Source: Cylicocyclus nassatus | Lineage: Eukaryota > Nematoda > Chromadorea > Rhabditida > Strongylidae | Direction of reading: 5' to 3' | Length of the DNA stretch: 64,000 bases | Assembly: GCA_958299035.1 (NCBI GenBank) | Contig: CATQJL010000112.1 | Location: 13,926,880 to 13,990,879, forward strand | Position numbers and translations under genes: made by a program | Shown here: positions 42,514-52,229 of the stretch, one piece after another | Layout of the letters: each line of letters begins with the position of its first letter | How positions within the stretch are numbered: position 1 is the stretch's first letter | Notes under the pieces: model-generated | Database searches by the model: none | The model's input: only the letters and a program-made list of their open reading frames with translations | Told to the model about the DNA's origin: nothing

Positions 42514-44244
42514 CTATATATTGTGTAAATTTTGATGTAGAATGTGTAATAATCTTTTAATTTTGTCGTAATTGTAAAATTCGTATTTATAAAGTATAAA
42601 ATTATTCTTATGTAAGCATTTGAAAATATTTGTATAAATCATGTTTTCATTGTATCCATTGGAAATAAGTAAGTTTCGTAACTGTAGTATTTTTTTGACA
42701 AAATCGTCAAGATAAGTGCAAGTACGGGCAACTCTTAAAGTTTCTGTGTAAACAATTGCGTTTTTGATGTGATTGGATACACCAGAAGTGATGTGTATAA
42801 ATCTTTTTACTTGAAAAGGGAAACTATCAGTTTTGTTATACATTTTAGTTGTGATTCTGTTATTAATGATTGTAATATGTAAGTCCAAATAATTACAATG
42901 TAAATTATCTATATGAGTAGTTTCCAAACTTAGTTTGTTATCATATATGTTTTTGATTATATTATGTATTAAAGGTTCAGTGCGGTTGTGTATGATTAAT
43001 AGATCATCCATATAACGAAATGCAAAAAGTTGTTTATTGTTATTTACTTTATTAACTATATACTTGTATTCATACCAAGATAGTGTCAGGTCTGCTAACA
43101 ATGGACTAAAATTACCGCCTTGTGGTACCCCTATTTTTTGTTTAAAAATGTATGTGCTAAATCTACAGAAACTGTTATCAAGAATATAATCAATGTAGTA
43201 CAATAAATCTGAAATGGTGTAGTTTCTGTGGCTAGATTTTGTGTTTATATTATCGGTGTAGTATATTCTGTTAAAGCCATTATATGTCAGATATTTTTTG
43301 TTTGCATTTTTGAAGCATAATTTGAGAAGTTCCTTGAGGTTGGTTTTTATTATGTTATGTGGTAGGCTAGTAAACATATTTGTGAAATCAGCTGAGTATA
43401 ATTGCATGTTATTTATGTTGATATTGGATAATTTATCACTGACATTAGTATTGTCTATTGACCAGTAATTATATGAAGTTTGTTTTTTATATTTAATCGC
43501 TTGTACATAGTTTTTAAAATGTATTTTTATGTGTTGAAATATACATTGTAATTCCAAGGCAAGAGGTTTGATGCTACTGTGTGTAGCTCCAGTGATAAAT
43601 CTGAATTTAATAGGGTTTTTATGGAGTTTTGGTACACAGTATATTAATGGTATTTTGTTAATATTTTGCAGTGGTAACTTGTTATTTCTGCAAAAGTCAA
43701 TATGTCTTTTTATTATATCATTAGCATTTTCTTCTTCATATAAATTATATGTTTCATTTTCATTTGAAACTTCATTTTTCTTATCAAATGTGATCCCTAA
43801 TTCTTTCATTATTGTTTGTATGTAGAATTTTTTACAGATAACACCGAAGTTATTACTTGCTTTATCAAGTGGGCAAATTACAAATTGATTTTTAAGGTTT
43901 TTTATGTATCTACATTCAAAATTGTAATTTTGTTCGTTTGGGTCTTGTTTGTTTTTTAGTCTGGTTTTATAGAGAAGTGGTTTGAATCTAAGTTTGAATT
44001 TTTTTAGAAGAAAAGTTTCTATGTTTATAAGTTCTTCAGGTTTAAGTTTGTATTTTTTGATGTAAGTATTCATAATGAGTTGAACTGTTGACTGGATCCA
44101 ATCTATTATTTCTTTTTTACTGGTGTTGTTAGGTATTCTGTATTTAGTACCTTTGCTCATTATGGATTTTAAGTGTTTATCTTTAATTATTTCTAGGTTT
44201 CCAGTAATGATATGTCCATGGTTGTTATCAATATATTGTGTCAT
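42514..44244 (-). CDS. Penelope-like reverse transcriptase, copy 2
   Basis: A 576-codon frame from MTQYIDNNHG to the natural end HQNLHNI. It shares every reverse-transcriptase motif with copy 1, including GVPQGGNFSP and YMDD. The frame is also open upstream of the Met as far as the MITE at 44,426, in the same phase as the endonuclease on the other side, so the Met used here is internal. It gives the true C-terminus, since no MITE sits at its stop codon. It differs from copy 1 at only a few bases (for example one near 43,772 that is silent). Confidence 0.86.
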   Translation of the reverse strand: MTQYIDNNHGHIITGNLEIIKDKHLKSIMSKGTKYRIPNNTSKKEIIDWIQSTVQLIMNTYIKKYKLKPEELINIETFLLKKFKLRFKPLLYKTRLKNKQDPNEQNYNFECRYIKNLKNQFVICPLDKASNNFGVICKKFYIQTIMKELGITFDKKNEVSNENETYNLYEEENANDIIKRHIDFCRNNKLPLQNINKIPLIYCVPKLHKNPIKFRFITGATHSSIKPLALELQCIFQHIKIHFKNYVQAIKYKKQTSYNYWSIDNTNVSDKLSNININNMQLYSADFTNMFTSLPHNIIKTNLKELLKLCFKNANKKYLTYNGFNRIYYTDNINTKSSHRNYTISDLLYYIDYILDNSFCRFSTYIFKQKIGVPQGGNFSPLLADLTLSWYEYKYIVNKVNNNKQLFAFRYMDDLLIIHNRTEPLIHNIIKNIYDNKLSLETTHIDNLHCNYLDLHITIINNRITTKMYNKTDSFPFQVKRFIHITSGVSNHIKNAIVYTETLRVARTCTYLDDFVKKILQLRNLLISNGYNENMIYTNIFKCLHKNNFILYKYEFYNYDKIKRLLHILHQNLHNI

Positions 44245-44425
44245 TTCTGATTCTCTACACTTACATTTTTGAGTAAGAATTTGATTTATTTTGTTCGTAT
44301 CAAGTTCAGCGAGGATAGAATTGTAATTGAAAATTTGTATAGAAATTGGATTTTTGTATTTATATACAAGTCTGCATGGATTGTAATTGATTTTACTATT
44401 TTTGAGAATGTTTTTTACGTAACTA

Positions 44426-45445
44426 TTAGGTCATTCCGAAAGTAATTTCGCTTTTTTCAAACAGGCGCCATACCTGATGGAACAAAGGTTTCTGAGAGAT
44501 CTTGAAAGCATTCGATGCAGCATTTCATTCTCTTTCTAATGGTTGTAAAACTGTTGCAAAGCAGTCAATGAGCTTTCAGAAAATAACCAAGATCTGCGAC
44601 CTATGCTTTTTAAGATAGTCAAGTTTCACAATTTTTTATAACTTGCATATCAATCCTCGGAAGGAGTTCAAGTAACGATTCGATAGAGCAAACGTTATAG
44701 AATACAGTGCTACTTTTTTTCCTTTCTCGTAGCTCGCCGTAATTTTTCAAAAGATTTTTTAACAGAACCATCGGATTTTGGCAGGCTCACCTCAACCACA
44801 ATCGCATCAAGCATCATAATTATTCGGAATTTGAGACTACCAAGATGGTACTATGAGTTAGCATTGATTTTACAAAGCAAATGAGGGTTTACGGGTTCGA
44901 AATATCAAATTTCGAGTTTTTCGGGCACAGCCTGGGGCTCGCTAAAAAAATGAGTTACGATGATTTTATCCCCGAAAACTGAATAAATCGAAAACAAAAA
45001 ACACCCAATAGAAAAGGAGAAAAAGCTGCATCGAATGACACCCGAGCTGCTCAAGGTTTGATGTTCTACTAGGATTTAGCTGTCCAAGTATGGAAATCGG
45101 TAGCATCAGTTAAAATTCTGTTAAAAATGTATGACAAGCTATGGAAAAGAGAAAAAAGTTGCACTGTATTCTATGTGGTTTGCTCTATCGAATCTTCACT
45201 TGATCTTCTTCTGAGAACTGATATGCAAGTTATAAAAAATTGTGAAACTTGACTATCTTAAAAAGCATAGGTCGCAGATCTTGGTTATTTTCTGAAAGCT
45301 CATTGACTGCTTTGCAACAGTTTTACAACCATTAGAAAGAGAATGAAATGCTGCATCGAATGCTTTCAAGATCTCTCAGAAACCTTTGTTCCATCAGGTA
45401 TGGCGCCTGTTTGAAAAAAGCGAAATTACTTTCGGAATGACCTAA
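44426..45445. mobile_element. Foldback MITE of the TTAGGTCATTCC family in copy 2
   Basis: 1,020 bp at exactly the same TA as the MITE in copy 1, same ends and same length. Its two arms agree with each other (both read GCGCCATACCTGATGGAACA) but not with copy 1 (GCGCCACATTTGATGGAACA). In the first 107 bases I count about 16 differences between the copies, against under 1% in the Penelope sequence on both sides. Confidence 0.92.
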
Positions 45446-45941
45446 TATTATTGATAATTTTATTTAGATTGATTTCGTCTAGTATATTATGGATATATTC
45501 AACTTTGATATTGTTATGACTAATATTTTGTTTTTCTTTTTTGTTACCATTGAACATAAATTTGCAAAGTATACTAAGAGTAATTATTTTTTTATTTTCT
45601 TCAATTTTCATTAGAAATGTGGGATCAAAACATGCTGCAATTACTTGTTTTATGAAACTTCTTTTCAATGAATGGATATATTGAAATAGGTCTTGTAGTG
45701 TGCTCTTACTATTAATAGTTTTCAAGAATGAATCTAGTGTTTCTTTATTCTTATTTTTATGTCTGTATTGACTACGTATTCTGTCTTTTGTTATGTTCAA
45801 ATTATAGTAAGGATGTGTTTCTTTTTGTAAAAGAGGGTTATCAATATCGGATATATTTCCATATCCTTTAATGTTGTCATTCAATCCAAAAGGATAAGCT
45901 GTGTTGAGTAATTTGATCCAGAATAGTTCTTTACTTACCAA
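45426..45941 (-). CDS. GIY-YIG endonuclease C-terminal fragment, copy 2
   Basis: A 171-codon frame starting MVSKELFWIKLL (the catalytic Glu region) and running to the MITE junction, where RSFRK is added from the MITE. The GIY-YIG core and zinc-finger part are missing because the element is truncated at 45,960. One Asp-to-Asn-type change and a Ser/Leu change distinguish it from copy 1. It is non-functional. Confidence 0.8.
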   Translation of the reverse strand: MVSKELFWIKLLNTAYPFGLNDNIKGYGNISDIDNPLLQKETHPYYNLNITKDRIRSQYRHKNKNKETLDSFLKTINSKSTLQDLFQYIHSLKRSFIKQVIAACFDPTFLMKIEENKKIITLSILCKFMFNGNKKEKQNISHNNIKVEYIHNILDEINLNKIINNIRSFRK

Positions 45942-45960
45942 GACATTCTTGTCTTTATTG

Positions 45961-46290
45961 TCAAACCAGAACAGTCCTAAAGCTTCGAAATGGATCTATT
46001 ACTAAAACATTGACAGTAAACTTCCAGGATGGAACAAAGTAGCGAAAGAAGCTCTGTTCAACTTTAGCTGAAAAATCCTTAGCCTACCACTGAAGCTTTT
46101 ACAGTCGGTTTCATCTCGTATTAGGCGAGACATTCTACGTGGAGCAGCGCATGCGCATCGCTGGAGGCTTCGCGGGCGCATAGCGCTGGCATTTTGCCAA
46201 GTAAAGACTGGGAGGATTGAAGAGACGCAGACATGGGTTCTCAGCACGATAGGATATACTGTAGCTGCGAAACGGCGCGAGCTGTTGCGA
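45961..46290. other. Unassigned sequence between Penelope copy 2 and the foldback right arm
   Basis: About 330 bp with no counterpart in the left arm. A minus-strand frame at 46,002-46,382 crosses it and the arm but has no motif. It may be the loop of the foldback element or target sequence carried with the truncated Penelope end. Confidence 0.35.
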
Positions 46291-46999
46291 GGCGGACTCG
46301 CGCCAGTCCAATTTCCGCCTAAAGCGAGTCGAAACTTACTGTACACCCCATCCGCCAAATCTCCGCTGTTTCTCATACCCAATTCTTTTGCATACCATCA
46401 TGTCGGGGAAGTCACGCCCTTTCGAATGAGCCTATTTGCAGCTTGTAAGGACTGCTGGGCGAGCTACATGCCTGCAAAGCGGTGCAAGTCTGTGGTGAGG
46501 TGCAGGTGGGGTCATGTGCACGCACTTCCGAAAGCCATTTTCAACAAAGAAGCTCACCAGCACACGTCCGATGCATAGAAGATGGCAAAGGGCATCCATT
46601 TTATCCAAACAGCTTCGTTGGAATGCCCTGAATAGGTTTCCATGTGAAGAAATCTGCTTTGAAAGAGAAATATGGAAGTTAATTTTTTCTAAAGATTGTT
46701 GTCCTCGATGAGCTCAATGATGTAGTATGCTTACCTGTTCGGAAAACTTCTGTTCTGCTCCAAAAAAAAACATAAAGGAAAAGGCGTTCGAAGAATTATT
46801 ATCCGCGACATTGTGACGCGGCCATTTTCGGACCTTTTTTAGAAAAAGATTTTTACAATTTTAAGGGCACACGTTTTCCAGAAAGCGCAACGTGTAGGTT
46901 GTAGCTCTTGAAGAGCTCTATCACCGCATGCAATCCAACCATTTCTTCATCTTTGTTTTCCATCTGAAAAACCGCAACTTTTTGGCGGACTGTAAATAC

Positions 47000-47175
47000 T
47001 ACTCTTATTCTTTTGTATTCCTTGTTGTAACTTTTGTTGTTAGAAACTTTATTCAAATTGACATGACTAAGAAGTGAATTATGGAACCGGATCTTAATGT
47101 TGATTATATTATATAGCTTGTTATTTTTACATGAACTTTTTTTGAAAAATTGATAGTGGCAGAAAATACTTGTAA
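47000..47175 (-). pseudogene. Old Penelope-like element, fragment B
   Basis: The minus strand reads KLYNIINIKIRFHNSLLSHV then NLNKVSNNKSYNKEYKRI. It aligns by eye with the linker of the intact copies (YKNPISIQIFNYNSILAELD, TNKINQILTQKCKC). It ends at the right TA of the Tc1-like foldback, and the protein resumes as fragment C beyond the left end of that element, over 13 kb away. Confidence 0.6.
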
Positions 47176-47419
47176 GCATTAACTTGTTTCACTGATATTA
47201 ATAAAGTTTTGATTGTATATCATGTGATGTACTTGCTGATGTACTTCTAGGTTTATCTTTGAAATACTTGAATACCATATGGTTTTGTTGTAGTAAAAAA
47301 TAGGTTTCTAATATCTTTGAAATGATAGAAATGTCAGAATGAGTTAGTTTCCCGTGTTCGTGATGCACTTATTCTTACGTTTTTTGAAAATTTTCGGACT
47401 AAAAAATGGGTGGGCTTCT

Positions 47420-47520
47420 AAAAAGTAAGAGGATTATTGATAAGGCTGAGTTACCATATTTTTCAATGTTGTCAATGGAACCGAAAAGATATGGTGTTGT
47501 CAATAATTGTGGCATTGAGT
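47420..47520 (-). pseudogene. Old Penelope-like element, fragment A (endonuclease end)
   Basis: The minus strand reads LLTTPYLFGSIDNIEKYGNS, matching LLNTAYPFGLNDNIKGYGNI of the GIY-YIG domain. Between fragments A and B (47,176-47,419) similarity is lost. It confirms that the old element had the same endonuclease-first order as the tandem pair. Confidence 0.65.
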
Positions 47521-48290
47521 CATGTAGCTGCCGCCACCACCCACTCCCTTGTTGTGGCGCCGTGCCACCGCACCGACTCAGATAATCGCTGGGGGCAAGC
47601 GGTCCGCAAACTGCGCTTTTTGCGGGCGGTCCACAGAATTTTGGAACGTGGCCAAACCTTCAGCGGGCGGCACTTATTTTACGGTCGTATATTCTGCCAG
47701 CGGGCAGCAAAACAGCATTTATTGCAAGCGCTCGTCAAATAATTCTTTTCAGTGAGCGCTGGCCAAACTTTCAGCACTCTTTTTACACAGTTTCGGGCGT
47801 ACGCCGAGAAAAGGTGAGACCCTTTGGCAGAGATGCCATCGATGGTTTTAATACTCGAGTTTGGAGGTACTTCTTTCAGCGGAAGGTACCACGGACTGTG
47901 TGGTCCTTCACAAAGGACCGTGCGGCCCCCAACACTTTTGCATATTCTCGCGAAAGTCCGAGAAAATGCGGCCACTGCGCCGCAACTTATCCACAAAAAA
48001 CCGGGATAGTTTTCCGAGCGTTCGTCTAGAAATTAGCCAAAATTATTCCAAATTTCCGCAAATGGTCCGCAAGAAATCAGCGAACTATTTTTCCGGTGCA
48101 CAAAACTTCGCTTGGCTGCCTACCTCCGGCGATTATCTGAGGAAGAGTTTAAGAGGCACAAAACTTGGGCACGGCGGGGGCGTCGCGCGCGGTGTGACTC
48201 CTGCCGTAACCTCGAACAGTAAAAACGCTTTGCTTTACAATCAATGAATATCAAGGGTTCTGGCCTATCCGAGACATTCTGCGGATGGTG
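47521..48290. other. No gene recognised
   Basis: GC-richer sequence with overlapping frames on both strands (47,437-47,742; 47,861-48,247 and minus 47,679-47,996), none with a motif. Repeated GCGGxxCGC words suggest decayed TE sequence. Confidence 0.35.
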
Positions 48291-48294
48291 GTTG

Positions 48295-49045
48295 TCGTAA
48301 AACTTAGGGCCGTACGCATTAACATCCCGCTGGGAGGGCATGCAGCTTAGAAACAAAGCTTCAAATCCTGAAGCTCCAGATGTCTGGATTTCACGCTGTA
48401 TATTTATCTGTAAGTAATCCTATAATCCTTCACTATGAACATATTGAATAGGAGCGAAGAAGCTGTACAATCCGCATTTCCTAACATTTTGTTTGATTCC
48501 CTGTTGATCCTTGGCGGACGACCGTCCTTTATGCAAAGTCATTTTTCTTTCTTCAGAGTTAGCGAAAACATTGCGAAGTTTTACTTTTCATCTGACACAA
48601 CAGTGCTAAGCATGGCTGATAAGAACAAATGATGTATTAAAGTCATGAAATCTGCAATGAACCACAAGTCGAATGTTGGGGTTATCGAAAAATTCGATTT
48701 TCCAAGAACTTATCTGTTCTTATCAACATGCTTAGCACTGTAAGGCTAGATGAACAGTACAACATTGCAATCTTTTCGCAAACTTTGAAGAAAGAAAAAT
48801 GATTTTGAAAAAAAAACGCATGGCCACCGGGGATCATCGGGGGATCATACAAAATGTTAGAAAATGCAGCTCGTACAGCTTCTCGCTCAGTATGTTTATA
48901 GTAAAGGATGGTAGGAATACTTAGGGATGGGTAAAAAGCGTGAAATCCAGAAGCTCGAAGCTTCAGGATATGAAGCTTTCTTTGTAAACTGCAATCTCCT
49001 CCCCAGCGGAGATGTTGATGCATGCGGCCCTTAGTCTTTAAAAAT
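48295..49045. mobile_element. Foldback element with arms of about 350 bp
   Basis: 48,300-48,645 and the reverse complement of 48,695-49,040 match at roughly 80%. Shared blocks: AACAAAGCTTCAAATCCTGA / AAGAAAGCTTCATATCCTGA, TCATTTTTCTTTCTTCA and CAGTGCTAAGCATG. The centre is near 48,665. Terminal sequence and duplication were not resolved, so the superfamily is unknown. Confidence 0.6.
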
Positions 49046-49728
49046 GACAATCGCGCAAGTAAAAGACTACATGCCTTTCAAAAGAGAAATTCCGCGCACT
49101 TCAACTAATTCTTCTTACGCCTGCAAGAAGGGCGTAGTTGTTGCAGATGTTTGTGCCGCACCTCCAACTGTGGCGATTCTCCTGCTCATCGCCTCACCTA
49201 CACTGCTCACAGAATGTGCAAAATTTCCGTAAATGTTTTTAATTTCCGGGAGTTCCGCAATCTTCGAAGAATTTCGTCGAATGCGAATCACGCAACGCAG
49301 TTAACTTCCTTCAAAATGAATATTTCTTAAATCCGAAAGCAATATTGTGTTCAGCTTGAAAAAGCAGCAGCTCGCCGAAACGGAACATCCCGAAAGACAT
49401 GGAAGGTTGCGTGCACCCCAGACATGAGAACGGAGCAGGGGATCGGTTTAGAAATGGAATATTTTTATTCGCAATACACCTATACATGTTCAGATAGACA
49501 GACAAACAGACTTTCACTTTAATTAGGCTGGAAACTAACAAGGGAACCGTGCGGACTCGAAGTGGCCTTTTCCAACGAAACCCATACATGTTTGCAGGTC
49601 CTGGCACGCAACTTACAGAAAAGCGATCCGTATCTGCCAAGCGGTCCTGTGTGGCAAGGTATGAGCGTTCGAATTCCATGAGATCGCGCGTTCAACACAA
49701 GTATCGTGGCCGCCACTCAACACGTAGT

Positions 49729-49805
49729 GGCGGCATAACGCAGTGGCAAGTGGATGGACTCATGATCCTTGAGGTCTAGATTCGAGTCCTTTTCTCGGCA
49801 TCATT
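49729..49805 (+). repeat. tRNA-Met-like sequence (pol III A and B boxes)
   Basis: TAACGCAGTGG (49,736-49,746) fits an A box, GATTCGAGTCC (49,779-49,789) a B box, and GGACTCATGATCC between them forms an anticodon arm with CAT in a 7-nt loop, as in methionine tRNA. The reverse copy in the other arm is closer to consensus (loop CTCATAA, B box GGTTCGAGTCC). The 5' part (GGCGGCA) does not pair with the 3' part (TCTCGGCA), so it is not an intact tRNA gene; a SINE head or tRNA pseudogene is likely. Confidence 0.55.
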
Positions 49806-50035
49806 TTTGCATTTGTCTCCTTTTGTTTTTAGTGATAAGCTGATCGTCCTAGCATCATCAGAAACAATATTTATTGCAAAAATACGGCTTCTGGAGAACT
49901 CAAAAATTAGCCAGTCGTATGTTCACCGAAAAAAATTGTGCTAATCTGAAAAAGAACATCATCACCAGTAAAAGACATTAATACAAGTTAGGGCAACGCA
50001 GAGGTTCAACCTTAATAAGAAGAACAGACTTCCAA

Positions 50036-50254
50036 ATGTTTGACAAAAGTTATATCGATGAACATCCTGGTGCTTTCCTTACTCCCGTACAATACTGCTT
50101 CCCATCCGACCTCGTAGGGACTTGTCAAATAAATAACTGTGAGGAAGAGCACTTTATTCGCTGCTCCTATTGTGAAAACCTCATTTGTTTTCAACATTTT
50201 ATTGTAAGTTACCATACATGTACTAACCATCAACCTGCTAGCCGTATCAGGTAG
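50036..50254 (+). CDS. Cys-rich zinc-binding-like domain fragment in the foldback spacer
   Basis: A 72-codon frame with CQINNCEEEHFIRCSYCENL then ICFQHFIVSYHTC. The spacing C-x5-C...C-x2-C...C-x2-H...H-x-C would suit a small zinc-binding domain. I do not recognise the family. A related piece on the minus strand at 54,186-54,374 (SYVDAYPGNFETPAQCCFPS against SYIDEHPGAFLTPVQYCFPS here) shows that this is a repeated protein domain and not chance, probably from a transposon or a retrocopied exon. GTAAGT after CATTTTATT could be a splice donor. Confidence 0.45.
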   Translation: MFDKSYIDEHPGAFLTPVQYCFPSDLVGTCQINNCEEEHFIRCSYCENLICFQHFIVSYHTCTNHQPASRIR

Positions 50255-50389
50255 CTTCAGTTGTATTTTTGCAATAAATGTTGTTTCTGATGATGCTAGG
50301 ACGATCAGCTTATCACTAGAAACAAAAGGAGACAAATGCAAAAACGATGCCGAGAACTGGACTCGAACCTAAACCTCAAGGATTATGAG

Positions 50390-52229
50390 CAGAGGTGCGA
50401 TAGGGGGAGCCAAGTCTCCCCCTACCTTCACTTTTGAGCTGGTACGGGGTGACCACCTTCACTTTTGGAATAAAAAATTTTTCGCTGGACGACAAAGAAG
50501 TAAAATAAGCAAAACAAACGCAAAAAAGATTATTGAAAGCATATATTTATGTATACGGCGGCATATATATTTAAAATAAAGGTTTTTAGTAAATGGTGTA
50601 TTTGGAAGTAAAGCTTAGCAAAACTGTACGGATTTTATTAAGCAAATTATGTTATAACGTATAGCGAAGGAAGTAGGTCGATCCAGGCAGTAACGGCGGA
50701 GAACCAGAATTTTGAATATTTAAATAGTGAAAAATCATGCGAAATTTCCACTGTTATAAATCTGTTGTTTGAAGATGTCAGCAGTTGCGACTTCATAGGT
50801 TTTGAAGCGCAATTGTTGTTCTATCAGCTAGTGAAGGAAACGGGTCGATTTAAGAGATAGTCGTTGAAAACCAGAGTTCTAAAACTTTACGCCATTTTTG
50901 CGTGTTTTTTGACTGTTGAGAGTTAAACTCTTATAAATCTTGAATGTGGAAGTGTATGATGTTGCGACTTCATAGGTTTTATAGAGTAAGGTTTGCCTTA
51001 TCAGAATATGTCTTGTCCGTTCCGATCCATTGAAACACCTCCGAGATCCAGAGTCATGAAAAAGCAGGTAAAAAAGAGCTTTTTGAACTTCAACAGCTCA
51101 TAACTTCTTCAGAGCTGCATGAATCATGTTGCGACTTCATAGGTTAGATTCCTCTCATCAAGGGCTTTCAGATGATATATAGTATGTGGGGGTTTAGAGC
51201 CTCCTGCGAATTATGACCGGGGGGGGGGGGGGAGACTTTTTAGGCCAAAGTCTCCCCCTCGCCCATTTTAATGTATTGGCTGGAGGCTGCCGGGGGAGAC
51301 TTTGGCCTAAAAAGTCTCCCCCCCCCGGGCATATGCCGTAAGAGGCGCGAAACCCCCACATATTATATATCATCTGAAAGCCCTTGACGAGAAGAATCTA
51401 ACCTATGAAGTCGCAACATGATTCATGCAGTTCTGAAGAAGTTATGAGCTGTTGAAGTTCAAAAAGCTCTTTTTTACCTGCTTTTTCATGACTCTGGATC
51501 TCGGAGGTGTTTCAATGGATCGGAACGGACAAGACATATTCTGATAAGGCAAACCTTACTCTATAAAACCTATGAAGTCGCAACATCATACACTTCCACA
51601 TTCAAGATTTATAAGAGTTTAACTCTCAACAGTCAAAAAACACGCAAAAATGGCGTAAAGTTTTAGAACTCTGGTTTTCAACGACTATCTCTTAAATCGA
51701 CCAGATTCCTTCACTAGCTGATAGAGCAACATTTACTCTTTAAAACCTATGAAGTCGCAACTGCTGACACCTTCAAACAACAGATTTATAACAGTGGAAA
51801 TTTCGCATGATTTTTCACTATTTAAATATTCAAAATTCTGGTTCTCGGCCGTTACTGCCTGGATCGATCTACTTTCTTCGCTGTACGTTATAACAAAATT
51901 TGCTTAATAAAATCCGTACAGTCCAACAAACTTCTACTTCCAAATACACCATTTACTAAACACGTCTATTTTAAATTTTTATAAATAAAATTTATAGATA
52001 TTTTTAATATTCATCGTATCTGTGGCCCTAAAGAGGGCCGTTGGGTCGACGTTAGACCTAGAAAGATAGCTCCGTTCGTCCGTTCTATCCTCCCCCCGCA
52101 CCTCCCCCCCCCCCGTCGACGTTTTTGGGAGGTGAGTGTCCGACACTACCACCTTCACTTTTGGCCGGCCAGTGGTAGCTGAAACCACCTTCACTTTTGG
52201 GGGACCCGGCTCCCCCTATCGCACCTCTG
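50390..52229. mobile_element. hAT-type foldback element with repeat-filled arms
   Basis: 1,840 bp with ends CAGAGGTGCGATAGGGGGAG in both orientations and a perfect 8-bp duplication ATTATGAG (50,382-50,389; 52,230-52,237). Arms of about 650 bp (50,580-51,245 and 51,300-51,965) are inverted copies, meeting at a G-rich/C-rich centre near 51,220-51,330. Within each arm TTGCGACTTCATAGG recurs about every 170 bp (50,784, 50,962, 51,129). No transposase. Confidence 0.88.

Larger units (their letters stand above)
41967..45960 (-). mobile_element. Penelope-like retroelement, copy 2 (5'-truncated, head-to-tail with copy 1)
   Basis: From the CTATTT tail (about 41,967-41,992) to the point where the endonuclease sequence stops (45,960), it matches copy 1 with only a few differences per kilobase. 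It lacks two of the MITEs of copy 1. The 5' end is cut inside the endonuclease and joins unrelated sequence of the foldback arm. The tail of copy 2 lies directly upstream of the 5' region of copy 1. Such head-to-tail pairs with a shortened upstream copy are typical of Penelope-like elements, whose repeated ends are called pseudo-LTRs. Confidence 0.85.
33739..46992. mobile_element. Tc1-like foldback element containing the Penelope pair
   Basis: The left arm (33,739-34,500) and right arm (about 46,290-46,992) are inverted copies, roughly 75-85% alike by eye. Shared blocks include GTGATAGAGCTCTTGAAGAG, CATGGAAACCTATTCA and ATCCGCCAAATCTCCGCTGT. The ends are CAGTGACCGCCGAAAATTTG and CAGTCCGCCAAAAAGTTGCG with TA on each side, as in Tc1-like elements. 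Fragments B and C of the old Penelope element abut its two ends, so it inserted in that element. The Penelope tandem pair lies between its arms. No transposase found. Confidence 0.7.

Noticed and set aside
47437..48356. Overlapping frames suggesting a host gene around 48 kb
   Set aside because: Frames on both strands overlap, lack motifs and partly lie in a foldback arm.
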